Assembly (NCBI RefSeq): GCF_003047265.1
Contig: NZ_PZYY01000001.1
Coordinates: forward strand, 124,001-188,000
Reading direction: 5' to 3'
DNA length: 64,000 bases
Source: Nocardioides terrigena
GTDB lineage: Bacteria > Actinomycetota > Actinomycetes > Propionibacteriales > Nocardioidaceae
In this document: piece after piece, positions 32,823-41,576 of the stretch
Layout of the letters: each line of letters starts with the position of its first letter
Numbering within the stretch: position 1 is the stretch's first letter
The notes under the pieces: model-generated
What the model was told of the DNA's origin: nothing
Database searches by the model: none
Seen by the model: the letters and a program-made list of their open reading frames with translations, nothing else
Made by a program: the position numbers and the translations under genes

Positions 32823-34370
32823 GTGGATCAGATCGGCCGGCTTCTCAGCGACGCGGCACTGCAGTATCCGGAGCGAGTGGCGATCCGGACCCGCGACGGC
32901 CTCGTGCGCACCTACGCGGAGTTCGAGGAACGGGCCACGCGCTTGGCGAACGCGCTGTTGGAGGCCGGTTTCGAACCGGGCGACCGCGTGGCCGCCTGGC
33001 TCGGCACCTGCCCCCAGTACCTGGAGATCTACCTCGCCGTCGCCAAGGCTGGCCTCGTCCTGGTGCCGGTCAACATCCTCTTCACCGAGCATGAGGCCGC
33101 CTACCAGCTCGAGGACTCGGGTGCGGTGGGCATGTTCCACCTCGAGTCCCACTCCGACCAGGCGCAGACGCTGGCCGACAAGTTCGCCCTGCGGTGCCTC
33201 GTTCCTGTCGGGGATTGGCACGCGGTCGACACCCCTTACGAGGCGTTGGTCCGCTCGGGCGGGCTGGTCCCACCGCCCGAGCCGAACGACGACGCCCTCT
33301 ACGTGCTGTCGTACACGAGTGGCACGACCGGCCGCCCCAAGGGCGCCATGGTCACGCATCGCTCGCTCAAGAACACCTCTCGCAACCATGCGCACTCGTA
33401 CCGCACTCCGCAGGGCAGCGTCGTCCTCTACTACGCCAACATGTCGTTCGTCGCGACGGTGCTTGGGCTGCTCATCTCACACATCTTCGTGCGGGGCACG
33501 ATCGTCATCGTTGCCCCCGTCGACGGGCCCCAGGACGCTATGGACGCGATGGGAGAGGAGCGGGGCACCTTCACCTTCGTCGCGTCGCCATGGATCGCTC
33601 CGATGACGGAGATCGCCCGTGAGCAGCCCGAGAAGTGGCAGCAGGTGCGCTCGATCGTCCACTCGGCTTCCAAGGCCAGCCCAGCGCAGCTCGAGCGTTG
33701 GGCCGAGGTCATCGGGCATCGCTACCTCGAGGGCTGGGGTATGACCGAGGGATCGGGAAGCCTCTTCACCGTCACGGACGTGGACGACGTGGTGAAGGGC
33801 TCGTCCGCTCAGGACTTCTTCGCCTCCGTCGGCCGACCCTGCATCGACGTGGTGGTCCGGGTGGTTGACGAAGACGGCCAGGAGTGTCCGCACGACGGCA
33901 CGACCATCGGAGAGCTCGTTGTCAAGACGCCGGCGCTGGTCACTGGCTATTGGCGCAACGAGGCGGCCACCGCCGCGGCGTTCCGGGACGGCTGGTTCCA
34001 CACCGGTGACCTCGGCGCGATGGACCCCGAGGGCTACGTCTACGTCACCGAGCGGCGTACCGACCTGATCGTCAGTGGGGGCATGAACGTGTACCCCTCC
34101 GAGGTCGAGTACTGCATCACCGACCTCGAGCAGGTGGCGGAGGTGGCCGTCATCGGCGTCCCGCACGAACGCTGGGGTGAGACACCGATGGCCTTCATCG
34201 TGCGCCGCCCGGGCACCGAGCTCACGGAGCAGGACGTCATCGACCACTGCGGCACCTACCTCGCCCGCTTCAAGCGCCCGTCACGGATCTGTTTCGTGGA
34301 CGAGCTCCCTCGCAACGCCAGTCAGAAGGTGCTCAAGCGGGTCCTCCGGGAGGGTGTCGTCGGTGAGTGA
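32823..34370 (+). CDS. Acyl-CoA synthetase (AMP-binding, FadD-like), second copy
   Basis: A 515-residue ligase. The P-loop is YVLSYTSGTTGRPKGAMVTH (about residues 159-178), followed by YLEGWGMTEGSGSLFTV, HTGDLGAMDPEGYVYVTERR and the C-terminal NASQKVLKRVLREG with the catalytic Lys. GTG 32823 is preferred over ATG 32817: the aggag (32812-32816) would touch the ATG but stands 6 nt from the GTG. It overlaps the next gene by 8 nt. Confidence 0.92.
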   Translation: MDQIGRLLSDAALQYPERVAIRTRDGLVRTYAEFEERATRLANALLEAGFEPGDRVAAWLGTCPQYLEIYLAVAKAGLVLVPVNILFTEHEAAYQLEDSGAVGMFHLESHSDQAQTLADKFALRCLVPVGDWHAVDTPYEALVRSGGLVPPPEPNDDALYVLSYTSGTTGRPKGAMVTHRSLKNTSRNHAHSYRTPQGSVVLYYANMSFVATVLGLLISHIFVRGTIVIVAPVDGPQDAMDAMGEERGTFTFVASPWIAPMTEIAREQPEKWQQVRSIVHSASKASPAQLERWAEVIGHRYLEGWGMTEGSGSLFTVTDVDDVVKGSSAQDFFASVGRPCIDVVVRVVDEDGQECPHDGTTIGELVVKTPALVTGYWRNEAATAAAFRDGWFHTGDLGAMDPEGYVYVTERRTDLIVSGGMNVYPSEVEYCITDLEQVAEVAVIGVPHERWGETPMAFIVRRPGTELTEQDVIDHCGTYLARFKRPSRICFVDELPRNASQKVLKRVLREGVVGE

Positions 34371-35562
34371 CGCGATGACGACGTCGGCACCGCCGGTCGT
34401 CGACCCTGCCGAACTGCGCGAGATGCGTGCCGCCGTCCACACGATGGTGGCGGCCCTCCACGGCGACGACGACCCCCGACTTCCCGCGGTGGACGGCGGG
34501 GCACGGCGCGAGGCTTGGCGGCGCACGGCCGAGGAACACTCGCTGCTGGGCCTCCATCAACCTGTCGAGGTAGGCGGCCAGGGACTCTCGTCGGCCTACA
34601 GCATCCTGGTTGCCCAGGCACACGGCCACCACCTCGCCCGCTCGCCGTTCCTCGGCTCGCAGGTCCTCGCTGCTCCCGTGCTTCTCGCCAACGCCTCGAC
34701 CGACCAGCAGCGACGACTGCTGTCCCCGTTGCTCGCCGGCGTGGCCACCGCCACGCTGGCTGGCGCGGACCGTGGGCTGCTCGGGACGGGCGTCGCGGCC
34801 GGCACAGGTGGTCCTCTCGCGCCGACGGCCCCGGAACGGCCGATCCTGACCCGGACCGCGGACGGATCTCGTCTGAGCGGCAGCGCCCCCTTCGTCTGCG
34901 ACGCGGCGTCCGTCGACTGGCTGCTGGTTCTCGCCGACGTCGAGGGGACCGACGACCTGGGCGTGGTCGTCGTCCAGCAAGGCGCGCCCGGCCTGTCGAC
35001 GACGCCGCAGGACACCATCGACACCACCCGGAACCGGGCACGCGTCGACCTGGACAGGACACTTGGCGAGGAGCTCGGCAACGTGACCGTCGCCGGCCTC
35101 CGTGCCGCCCTCGCCGAATCCACGGTCCTGCTGGCCGCCGAGGCGGTCGGAGGTGCTCGTGCGAGCCTCGACTCGACGATGGACTACGTGCGCCTGCGGC
35201 ACCAGTTCGACCGCCCGATCGGGTCGTTCCAGACTGTTCAGCACCGCCTCGCGGATCTGCACGGCGACCTGGAGGCGGCGCAGGCCTGTGTCGAAGCAGC
35301 CGCCACGGCCCTCGACCGTGTCATCGGATCCCCGGTCTCCGATGCGGAGCTCCTTGCCGACCTCGTGGATGCCGCATCCCTCGCGAAGTCCGTCGCGGCC
35401 GACGCGTTCGTGCTCATTGCCCGGGAGACCGTCCACCTGCACGGTGGCATCGGCTTCACGTGGGAGCACGACGCCCACCTCTACTACAAGCGCGCGCTGG
35501 CCGACCTGTCCCTCCTGGGACACCCCGCCGACCACCGGCGCGCCCTCGTCGCCAGCTGGTGA
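34363..35562 (+). CDS. Acyl-CoA dehydrogenase
   Basis: A 399-residue acyl-CoA dehydrogenase of the shorter, divergent FadE type. The middle FAD-binding motif is weak (ATLAGADRGLLGTG where TEP..GSD is expected). The C-terminal VHLHGGIGFTWEHDAHLYYKRAL is well conserved. Such proteins often form heteromers with a second FadE; the partner could be the protein at 12764. GTG 34363 has gaggg 8 nt upstream; ATG 34375 is an alternative. Overlaps the ligase stop. Confidence 0.88.
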   Translation: MSDAMTTSAPPVVDPAELREMRAAVHTMVAALHGDDDPRLPAVDGGARREAWRRTAEEHSLLGLHQPVEVGGQGLSSAYSILVAQAHGHHLARSPFLGSQVLAAPVLLANASTDQQRRLLSPLLAGVATATLAGADRGLLGTGVAAGTGGPLAPTAPERPILTRTADGSRLSGSAPFVCDAASVDWLLVLADVEGTDDLGVVVVQQGAPGLSTTPQDTIDTTRNRARVDLDRTLGEELGNVTVAGLRAALAESTVLLAAEAVGGARASLDSTMDYVRLRHQFDRPIGSFQTVQHRLADLHGDLEAAQACVEAAATALDRVIGSPVSDAELLADLVDAASLAKSVAADAFVLIARETVHLHGGIGFTWEHDAHLYYKRALADLSLLGHPADHRRALVASW

Positions 35563-35609
35563 CGCGGCGCCCTCGGGCGCTCAGACCCCCGCACGAACAA
35601 GGAGGCACC

Positions 35610-36764
35610 ATGAACAACGCATACATCGTCGCAGCCGCCCGCACGCCGGTCGGCAAACGAGGCGGGGGTCTGGCCTCGGTCCACCCGGCGGACCTGGCCG
35701 CGCACGTCCTGCAGGAGCTGGTGCAGCGCTCGGGGATCGACGCCGGGTTGGTGGACGACGTGATACTGGGGTGCCTCGACAACATCGGGCCGCAGACCGG
35801 TTGCATCGCCCGCACGGCATGGCTTGCCGCAGGCCTGCCGACCCACGTCCCGGGTGTCACCATCGACCGCCAGTGCGGTTCGTCGCAGCAGGCCGTGCAC
35901 TTCGCCGCACAGGCAGTAATGAGCGGGACCGCCGACTTCGTGGTGGCCGGGGGTGTGCAGAACATGAGCATGGTGCCGATGGGCACTTCGCAGCGCGCCG
36001 GGGCCGAGATGGGACTGGGCGACGACCCCTTCCGCTCCTCGGTCGGCTGGACACAGCGGTACGGCGACCGGCCTGTCAGCCAGTTCCATGGGGCCGAGGC
36101 GATCGCGGAGCGCTGGTCGATCAGTCGCGAGGAGATGGAGGAGCTCGCTCTGGAGAGTCACCGTCGCGCGGTCGCGGCCATCGACGACGGCCTCTTCGAG
36201 GAGGAAATCGTGCCGTGGGGTGACCTCTCCACGGACGAAGGCCCCCGGCGCGACAGCAGTCTCGAGACCATGGCGGGCCTGCGTACTCTGCAACCGGGCG
36301 GCCGACTGACCGCCGCAGTGTCCAGCCAGATCTCCGACGCAGCCTCGGCAGTGCTGGTGGCCGGCGAGCGCGCAGTGCAGGAGCACAGTCTCCAGCCGCT
36401 GGCGCGCGTGCACCACCTGTCGGTAGTAGGCTCTGACCCTCACCTGATGCTGACCGGTCCCATCGCTGCCACCCGCCGGGCTCTGGAACGCACCGGACTG
36501 TCCCTCGAGGACATCGGGGTGGTCGAGGTCAACGAGGCCTTCGCGTCCGTTGTCCTCGCCTGGGCCCGCGAGCTGGACGCTGACATGGAGACGGTGAACG
36601 TCAACGGTGGCGCCATCTCCCTCGGACACCCGATCGGCGCCAGCGGCACGCGCCTGATGACGTCGATGATCTCGGAGATGCGCCGCCGCGGCAGTAGGTT
36701 CGGGCTCCAGGTGATGTGCGAGGGCGGCGGACAGGCCAACGCCACCGTGCTGGAGCTCGTGTGA
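35610..36764 (+). CDS. Acetyl-CoA acyltransferase (thiolase, FadA-like)
   Basis: A 384-residue thiolase. It has IVAAARTPVGKRGGGLA at the N-terminus, the nucleophile Cys in TIDRQCGSSQQAVHFAAQ (about residue 90), VNEAFASVVLAW, His in GGAISLGHPIGASGTRL (about residue 336) and the second Cys in VMCEGGGQANATV (about residue 371). ggagg lies 4 nt before the ATG. Unlike the SCP-x-like thiolase at 14927 it is a normal beta-oxidation type. Its stop overlaps the enoyl-CoA hydratase start. Confidence 0.94.
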   Translation: MNNAYIVAAARTPVGKRGGGLASVHPADLAAHVLQELVQRSGIDAGLVDDVILGCLDNIGPQTGCIARTAWLAAGLPTHVPGVTIDRQCGSSQQAVHFAAQAVMSGTADFVVAGGVQNMSMVPMGTSQRAGAEMGLGDDPFRSSVGWTQRYGDRPVSQFHGAEAIAERWSISREEMEELALESHRRAVAAIDDGLFEEEIVPWGDLSTDEGPRRDSSLETMAGLRTLQPGGRLTAAVSSQISDAASAVLVAGERAVQEHSLQPLARVHHLSVVGSDPHLMLTGPIAATRRALERTGLSLEDIGVVEVNEAFASVVLAWARELDADMETVNVNGGAISLGHPIGASGTRLMTSMISEMRRRGSRFGLQVMCEGGGQANATVLELV

Positions 36765-37534
36765 CTCCCGAGCGGGTGCGGCTTGAGGTCGACGGCCGCC
36801 TCGCCGTTGTGAGGCTGACCGGGGCGGAGAGACGCAACGCGATCGACCTCGCCTTCGTGCAGCAGCTGGACGAAGTGACCGATGAGCTGGCCCGGCTCGG
36901 GGACGATGGCAGGGTGGACTGCGTCCTGATCGCGAGTGAGGGCAGGCACTTCTGCGTCGGCGGGGACCTGGGCGACTTTCCCGGCGACCCAGCCGCCGCG
37001 CCCCCGCACGTCTTGCGAATGGCCGGTTACGCGCACCGGGGCATGGGCCGTCTGCACCGGTTGCCGATTCCGGTAGTGGTGCGTGTCCAGGGTGCCGTGG
37101 CCGGTGCCGGGCTCGGCTTCGTCCTTGCGGCTGACGTGGCAGTCGGCGGCCGCGGGGCGACCTTCACCCCGGCGTACGCCGCTGTCGGCCTCACCCCCGA
37201 TGCGGGCGTGAGCTGGCACCTGCCCCGAGTCGTCGGTACCCGGCGGGCGAGCGACTGGCTGCTGACCAACCGCCGGCTCGGTGCCGAGGAGGCATGTGCG
37301 TGGGGGATCTTGGGTCGTGTGGTCGACGACGTAGACCTCGACCGCGCCGTCGAGGATGTCATGTCTTCCATGCTGGCACTGCCCGGCGAAGTACTGCGTG
37401 AGACCAAGCGCCTGGTGCGTGAGGCGGACGGCTGCGACCTGACCCCGCACTTAGCCGCCGAGGCCGAGGCCATCTCGAAGCTGGCCGGGAGTCCCCGGGC
37501 CATCGAGCGGATGGCTGCTTTCCTCGGCAGATGA
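36761..37534 (+). CDS. Enoyl-CoA hydratase/isomerase family protein
   Basis: A 257-residue crotonase. The oxyanion-hole segments are ASEGRHFCVGGDLGDF (about residues 52-67) and VQGAVAGAGLGFVLAADVAV (about residues 107-126). The active-site region is AAVGLTPDAGVSWHLPRVVG. GTG start overlaps the thiolase stop (GTGA at 36761). It hydrates an enoyl-CoA in the same beta-oxidation route as the two upstream genes. Confidence 0.92.
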   Translation: MTPERVRLEVDGRLAVVRLTGAERRNAIDLAFVQQLDEVTDELARLGDDGRVDCVLIASEGRHFCVGGDLGDFPGDPAAAPPHVLRMAGYAHRGMGRLHRLPIPVVVRVQGAVAGAGLGFVLAADVAVGGRGATFTPAYAAVGLTPDAGVSWHLPRVVGTRRASDWLLTNRRLGAEEACAWGILGRVVDDVDLDRAVEDVMSSMLALPGEVLRETKRLVREADGCDLTPHLAAEAEAISKLAGSPRAIERMAAFLGR

Positions 37535-37595
37535 GCACCGACCGCTGCCCCTGCTCCTCCAGCCAAGTCCATCAAGTCGACGAGAGGTACTGCCC

Positions 37596-37667
37596 ATGTC
37601 CGAGATCGTCCCGCCACCCAGCGCCTGCACCGTCGACTCCGCCGCACCGGGGAGGGGTTCGCGATGA
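37596..37667 (+). CDS. Possible small ORF (23 residues) coupled to npdG
   Basis: MSEIVPPPSACTVDSAAPG is followed by four more residues. gagagg lies 8 nt before the ATG, and the TGA overlaps the npdG ATG (ATGA at 37664-37667). The spacing and the exact overlap suggest it is translated, as a leader peptide or a coupling ORF. It matches no peptide family I know; it lacks the C-terminal Val-Tyr of mycofactocin precursors. Confidence 0.35.
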   Translation: MSEIVPPPSACTVDSAAPGRGSR

Positions 37668-38335
37668 GCGAGACCGTGTCCATACTGGGTGGCACCGGCA
37701 ACCTGGGGTACGGCTTGGCCCTGCGGTTGGGTCGAGCCGGTGTGTCGGTGGTGATCGGCTCGCGGTCGTCGGAGCGGGCGGAGCAGGCTGCGGAGCGCGC
37801 GGCCGTCGCCGTGCCTGACGGTGAGTTCCGTGGTGGGTCCAACGAAGCCGCGGCCGCGGCCGCAGACCGGGTCGTCGTGGTGGCTGTTCCCTTTGCGAAC
37901 CAGGTGTCGACCTTGAAGTCGGTGGCGGGGGAGCTGCGCGCGGGGCAAGTCGTGCTCGACGCGACGGTGCCACTCGGACCGGCGGTGGGTGGCAGACCGA
38001 CGCAGTTGATTGGTGTGTGGAGCGGCTCGGCGGCCCAACAGGCGCGCGGCGCGGTCCCCGACCACATCGGTGTCGTGTCGGGTTTGCACACCCTCAGCGC
38101 AGCGACCCTGGAGAGGCTGGACGAGTCTTTGGACCAGGACACCCTCGTCTGCGGCGACTCGGCGGAGGACAAGAGGGTCGTGACGGAGGTTCTTGCCAAC
38201 ATCGACGGTCTACGCGTCGTGGATGCGGGCCGACTTGAGATGAGCAGGATGGTGGAAGGTCTGACGCCCCTGCTGATCGGAATCAACATCCGCAACAAGA
38301 CGCACGCCGGGATTCGAGTTGTTGGGCTCTCCTGA
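37664..38335 (+). CDS. npdG: NADPH-dependent F420 reductase
   Basis: A 223-residue NAD(P)-fold protein that transfers hydride between NADPH and F420. The nucleotide motif is SILGGTGNLGYGLALRLGRAG (about residues 5-25), with VIGSRSSERA as the NADPH 2'-phosphate site. Later VVVVAVPFANQ and LDATVPLGP are typical of the F420:NADP oxidoreductase family. The name npdG comes from picrate-degrading Rhodococcus and Nocardioides. It directly follows the catabolic genes and overlaps cofC by 17 nt, linking the regulon to F420 supply. Confidence 0.88.
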   Translation: MSETVSILGGTGNLGYGLALRLGRAGVSVVIGSRSSERAEQAAERAAVAVPDGEFRGGSNEAAAAAADRVVVVAVPFANQVSTLKSVAGELRAGQVVLDATVPLGPAVGGRPTQLIGVWSGSAAQQARGAVPDHIGVVSGLHTLSAATLERLDESLDQDTLVCGDSAEDKRVVTEVLANIDGLRVVDAGRLEMSRMVEGLTPLLIGINIRNKTHAGIRVVGLS

Positions 38336-39011
38336 AGGCGACTTCAGGGTCGTCGTCCCGGTCAAGGAGCTGCGGCACGCCAAGACACGGCTCGAGGTGG
38401 ACGAGGCGACACGTCACCGACTGGCGCTGGCGTTCGCCGTGGACACGGTCGAGGTGGCGCTGGGGGCACGGTGGGTTGGGGAGGTCGTGGTGCTCACCCG
38501 GGACCGGCAGGTGGCCCGGGAGGTCGGGAGGCTCGGCGCGAGGTCCATGCGCCCCGGGGGGACACGGGAGCTCAACTCCGAGCTCCGGTGGGCTCTTCGT
38601 CGGCTGGGGGTGGGGTCGCGACGGCCTACGGCGGTACTGATGGCGGACCTGCCGGCCCTGCGGGCGTGCGAGCTCGATCACGTGCTGGGTGACGCCCGCG
38701 CCGGTGGGGACGTGGTGTTTGTCGAGGATGCGTGGGGCGGTGGCACGACCCTGCTGGCCGGTCCCAGCGGTGGCCTGGTGCCCCGGTTCGGTGGCCGCTC
38801 CGCGAGCCGCCACCGTGAGGTCGGCGCCCGAGGGGTGCGCCTGGAGCTGCCGGGTCTGCGCTGCGACGTGGATGACGTGCGCTCCTTGTCTGCAGCGGTC
38901 GAGCATGGCCTCAACCCACGCGCGAAGAGCGTGGTTGAGGCCATGTCCCTCGAGCCCCACACCCGGCCGACGGAAGCTCCCTCGCGCGGTCGCGAGAGGA
39001 TGGGCGCATGA
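38319..39011 (+). CDS. cofC: 2-phospho-L-lactate / PEP guanylyltransferase
   Basis: A 230-residue nucleotidyltransferase (called FbiD in mycobacteria) that makes the guanylylated phospholactate or phosphoenolpyruvate used in F420 side-chain assembly. The GTP site is [17 protein letters not shown] (about residues 9-25), and the metal site is VLMADLPAL (about residues 106-114). The C-terminal [23 protein letters not shown] is conserved. The start is uncertain: TTG 38319 or TTG 38322, both inside the end of npdG. The stop overlaps the fbiC ATG. Confidence 0.88.
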   Translation: MLGSPEGDFRVVVPVKELRHAKTRLEVDEATRHRLALAFAVDTVEVALGARWVGEVVVLTRDRQVAREVGRLGARSMRPGGTRELNSELRWALRRLGVGSRRPTAVLMADLPALRACELDHVLGDARAGGDVVFVEDAWGGGTTLLAGPSGGLVPRFGGRSASRHREVGARGVRLELPGLRCDVDDVRSLSAAVEHGLNPRAKSVVEAMSLEPHTRPTEAPSRGRERMGA

Positions 39012-41542
39012 CCGACACGGTGCCCACCCCGCAGCAGGTACGTCGGGCGCTCGCGCGCGCCGAGCGGGGTGCGGCCCTCGACGTGGACGAGGCCGCGGTG
39101 CTGCTGGCGGCAACCGGTGAGGACCTCGACCGGCTGACGGCCGTGGCTGCGCGGGTGCGCGACGCCGGGCTGGTGGCCGCGGGTCGGCCGGGCGTGGTGA
39201 CGTACTCACCGAAGGTGTTCATCCCGGTGACCCGGTTGTGCCGGGACCGTTGCCACTACTGCACGTTCGTGGAGTCGCCGGCGCAGGCGGAGCGTGGGGG
39301 GCGGGCGCCGTACCTGTCGCCGGACGAGATCGTGGCGATCGCCCGCGAGGGTGCCGAGCTGGGGTGCCTGGAGGCGCTGTTCACCCTGGGCGACCGTCCT
39401 GAGGAGCGGTGGCCCGAGGCGCAGGCGTGGCTGGACGAGCAGGGTTATGACTCGACGCTGGCCTACGTCCGGGCGATGGCGGTGCGGGTGCTGGAGGAGA
39501 CGGGGCTGCTGCCGCACCTCAACCCGGGTGTCATGTCGTGGGAGGAGATGACGCGCCTCAAGCCGGTCTCCCCGTCGATGGGGATGATGCTGGAGACGAC
39601 CTCGCAGCGGCTCTTCGAGACCAAGGGGCTGGCGCACTTCGGGTCACCGGACAAGGACCCCGAGGTCCGGTTGCGGGTGCTCGAGGACGCGGGCCGGTTG
39701 TCGGTCCCGTTCACCTCCGGGCTCCTGGTCGGGATCGGCGAGACCCTGGCCGAGCGCGCCGAGACGGTGTTCGCTCTCCGCGCGGTGGGGCGCCGGTACG
39801 GCGGGCTGCAGGAGGTCATCGTGCAGAACTTCCGGGCCAAGCCCGACACCGCGATGCGCCACGTCGACGACCTCGGGCTCGACGAGTACCGCGCCGCGAT
39901 CGCGGTCACCCGGATCGTGCTCGGGCCGAAGGCGCGCGTCCAGGCGCCGCCCAACCTGACCGACACGGACGAGTGCCGGTTGCTCCTCGATGCCGGCATC
40001 GACGACTGGGGTGGGGTGTCGCCGCTGACGCCGGACCACGTCAACCCGGAGCGGCCGTGGCCGTCGCTGGAGCGGTTGCGTGCGCTGACCGCGGAGGCCG
40101 GGCTGGAGCTGCGGCCGCGGCTGACGGTGCACCCGGAATACGTGCTGGCGGGGGAGCCGTGGCTCGACCCGCGGGTCGCGGCCCACGTGGCGGCGCTGGC
40201 CGGGCCCGACGGCCTGGCCCGTGACGGCGTACGTCCGAGCGGCCTGCCGTGGCAGGCCCCCGACGGAGGCCTGGAGTTCCACGGCGACGGTCGGGGCCGG
40301 GTCGACCTGCACGCGAGCATCGACACCGAGGGCCGGACCGAGGACCGGCGGGCCGACTTCGACAGCGTGTACGGCGACTGGGACGAGCTCCGCACGAGCG
40401 TCGCCGCCCGCGGATCCGCCAGCGAGAGCGCACTGACCGGCGACAGCTGGGCCGCGTTGCGCGCCGCCGAGGCGGACCCGGCGGGCCTGACCGACGACCA
40501 GGCTCTGGCCCTGATGACCGCCGAGGGCGACCTGCTGGAGCAGGTGTGCCGGTTGGCCGACGACCTGCGCCGCGACACCGTGGGCGAGGACGTGACCTAC
40601 GTCGTCAACCGCAACATCAACTTCACCAACGTCTGCTACGTCGGGTGCCGGTTCTGCGCGTTCGCCCAGCGGCGCACGGATGCGGATGCCTACTCGTTGT
40701 CGCTGGACCAGGTCGCGGACCGGGCGGTCGAGGCGTGGGAGCTGGGTGCGACCGAGGTCTGCATGCAGGGCGGCATCGATCCCGAGCTGCCCGGCACGGC
40801 CTACTTCGACCTCGCCGCCGCGGTGAAGGAGCGCGTGCCGGGCATGCACGTGCACGCGTTCTCCCCGATGGAGATCGTCAACGGCGCGACCCGCACCGGC
40901 CTGTCGGTCGAGGACTTCCTGATCCGGGCCAAGGAGTCCGGCCTGGGCTCGATCCCCGGCACCGCGGCGGAGATCCTCGACGACGAGGTGCGTTGGATCC
41001 TGACCAAGGGCAAGCTGCCGACCCGGACCTGGATCGACGTGGTCAGCACGGCGCACCGCGTGGGGCTGCCGTCGAGCTCGACGATGATGTACGGCCACGT
41101 CGACAACCCCCGCCACTGGGTGCAGCACCTGCGGGTGCTGCGCCGGATCCAGGACGAGACCGGTGGGTTCACGGAGTTCGTGCCGCTGCCGTTCGTGCAC
41201 ACCTCCTCGCCGATCTACCTCGCCGGCGTCGCGCGCCCGGGCCCGACGATGCGCGACAACCTCGCGGTCCACGCGATGGGCCGGATCATGCTGCACGGCT
41301 CGATCCGCCACATCCAGACGAGCTGGGTCAAGCTCGGCGTCGACGGCACCCGGGCCATGCTCCGCGCCGGTGCCGACGACGTGGGCGGGACGCTCATGGA
41401 GGAGACCATCTCCCGGATGGCCGGCTCCGAGCACGGCTCGGCCAAGACCATCGCCGACCTCCACGAGATCGGGGAGGGCATCGGGCGCCCGATGCGCGAG
41501 CGCACCACGACGTACGGCGTCCCGACCCGCGCCGCTGTCTGA
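39008..41542 (+). CDS. fbiC: Bifunctional FO synthase (CofG-CofH fusion)
   Basis: An 844-residue radical-SAM fusion that makes FO (the F420 chromophore) from tyrosine and 5-amino-6-ribitylaminouracil. The CofG half has [10 protein letters not shown] (about residues 78-87) and the CofH half [10 protein letters not shown] (about residues 542-551); both bind a 4Fe-4S cluster through CxxxCxxC. The fusion form is the actinobacterial one, and the length is normal. ATG overlaps the cofC stop (ATGA at 39008-39011). With cofC and npdG it forms an F420 operon. Confidence 0.96.
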   Translation: MTDTVPTPQQVRRALARAERGAALDVDEAAVLLAATGEDLDRLTAVAARVRDAGLVAAGRPGVVTYSPKVFIPVTRLCRDRCHYCTFVESPAQAERGGRAPYLSPDEIVAIAREGAELGCLEALFTLGDRPEERWPEAQAWLDEQGYDSTLAYVRAMAVRVLEETGLLPHLNPGVMSWEEMTRLKPVSPSMGMMLETTSQRLFETKGLAHFGSPDKDPEVRLRVLEDAGRLSVPFTSGLLVGIGETLAERAETVFALRAVGRRYGGLQEVIVQNFRAKPDTAMRHVDDLGLDEYRAAIAVTRIVLGPKARVQAPPNLTDTDECRLLLDAGIDDWGGVSPLTPDHVNPERPWPSLERLRALTAEAGLELRPRLTVHPEYVLAGEPWLDPRVAAHVAALAGPDGLARDGVRPSGLPWQAPDGGLEFHGDGRGRVDLHASIDTEGRTEDRRADFDSVYGDWDELRTSVAARGSASESALTGDSWAALRAAEADPAGLTDDQALALMTAEGDLLEQVCRLADDLRRDTVGEDVTYVVNRNINFTNVCYVGCRFCAFAQRRTDADAYSLSLDQVADRAVEAWELGATEVCMQGGIDPELPGTAYFDLAAAVKERVPGMHVHAFSPMEIVNGATRTGLSVEDFLIRAKESGLGSIPGTAAEILDDEVRWILTKGKLPTRTWIDVVSTAHRVGLPSSSTMMYGHVDNPRHWVQHLRVLRRIQDETGGFTEFVPLPFVHTSSPIYLAGVARPGPTMRDNLAVHAMGRIMLHGSIRHIQTSWVKLGVDGTRAMLRAGADDVGGTLMEETISRMAGSEHGSAKTIADLHEIGEGIGRPMRERTTTYGVPTRAAV

Positions 41543-41576
41543 CCCCCACGCCGCGCCCGTGCGGTTGGATGTCTCC

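Noticed and set aside
11545..37534. A cholesterol ring C/D (HIP) pathway because of the KstR2-like regulator
   Set aside because: I see no ipdA, ipdB or other diagnostic genes, and the monooxygenase, cyclase and DUF3237 genes are not part of that pathway.
37596..37667. Mycofactocin or other modified-peptide precursor
   Set aside because: The peptide lacks the Val-Tyr end of MftA, and no maturase or peptidase gene is adjacent.
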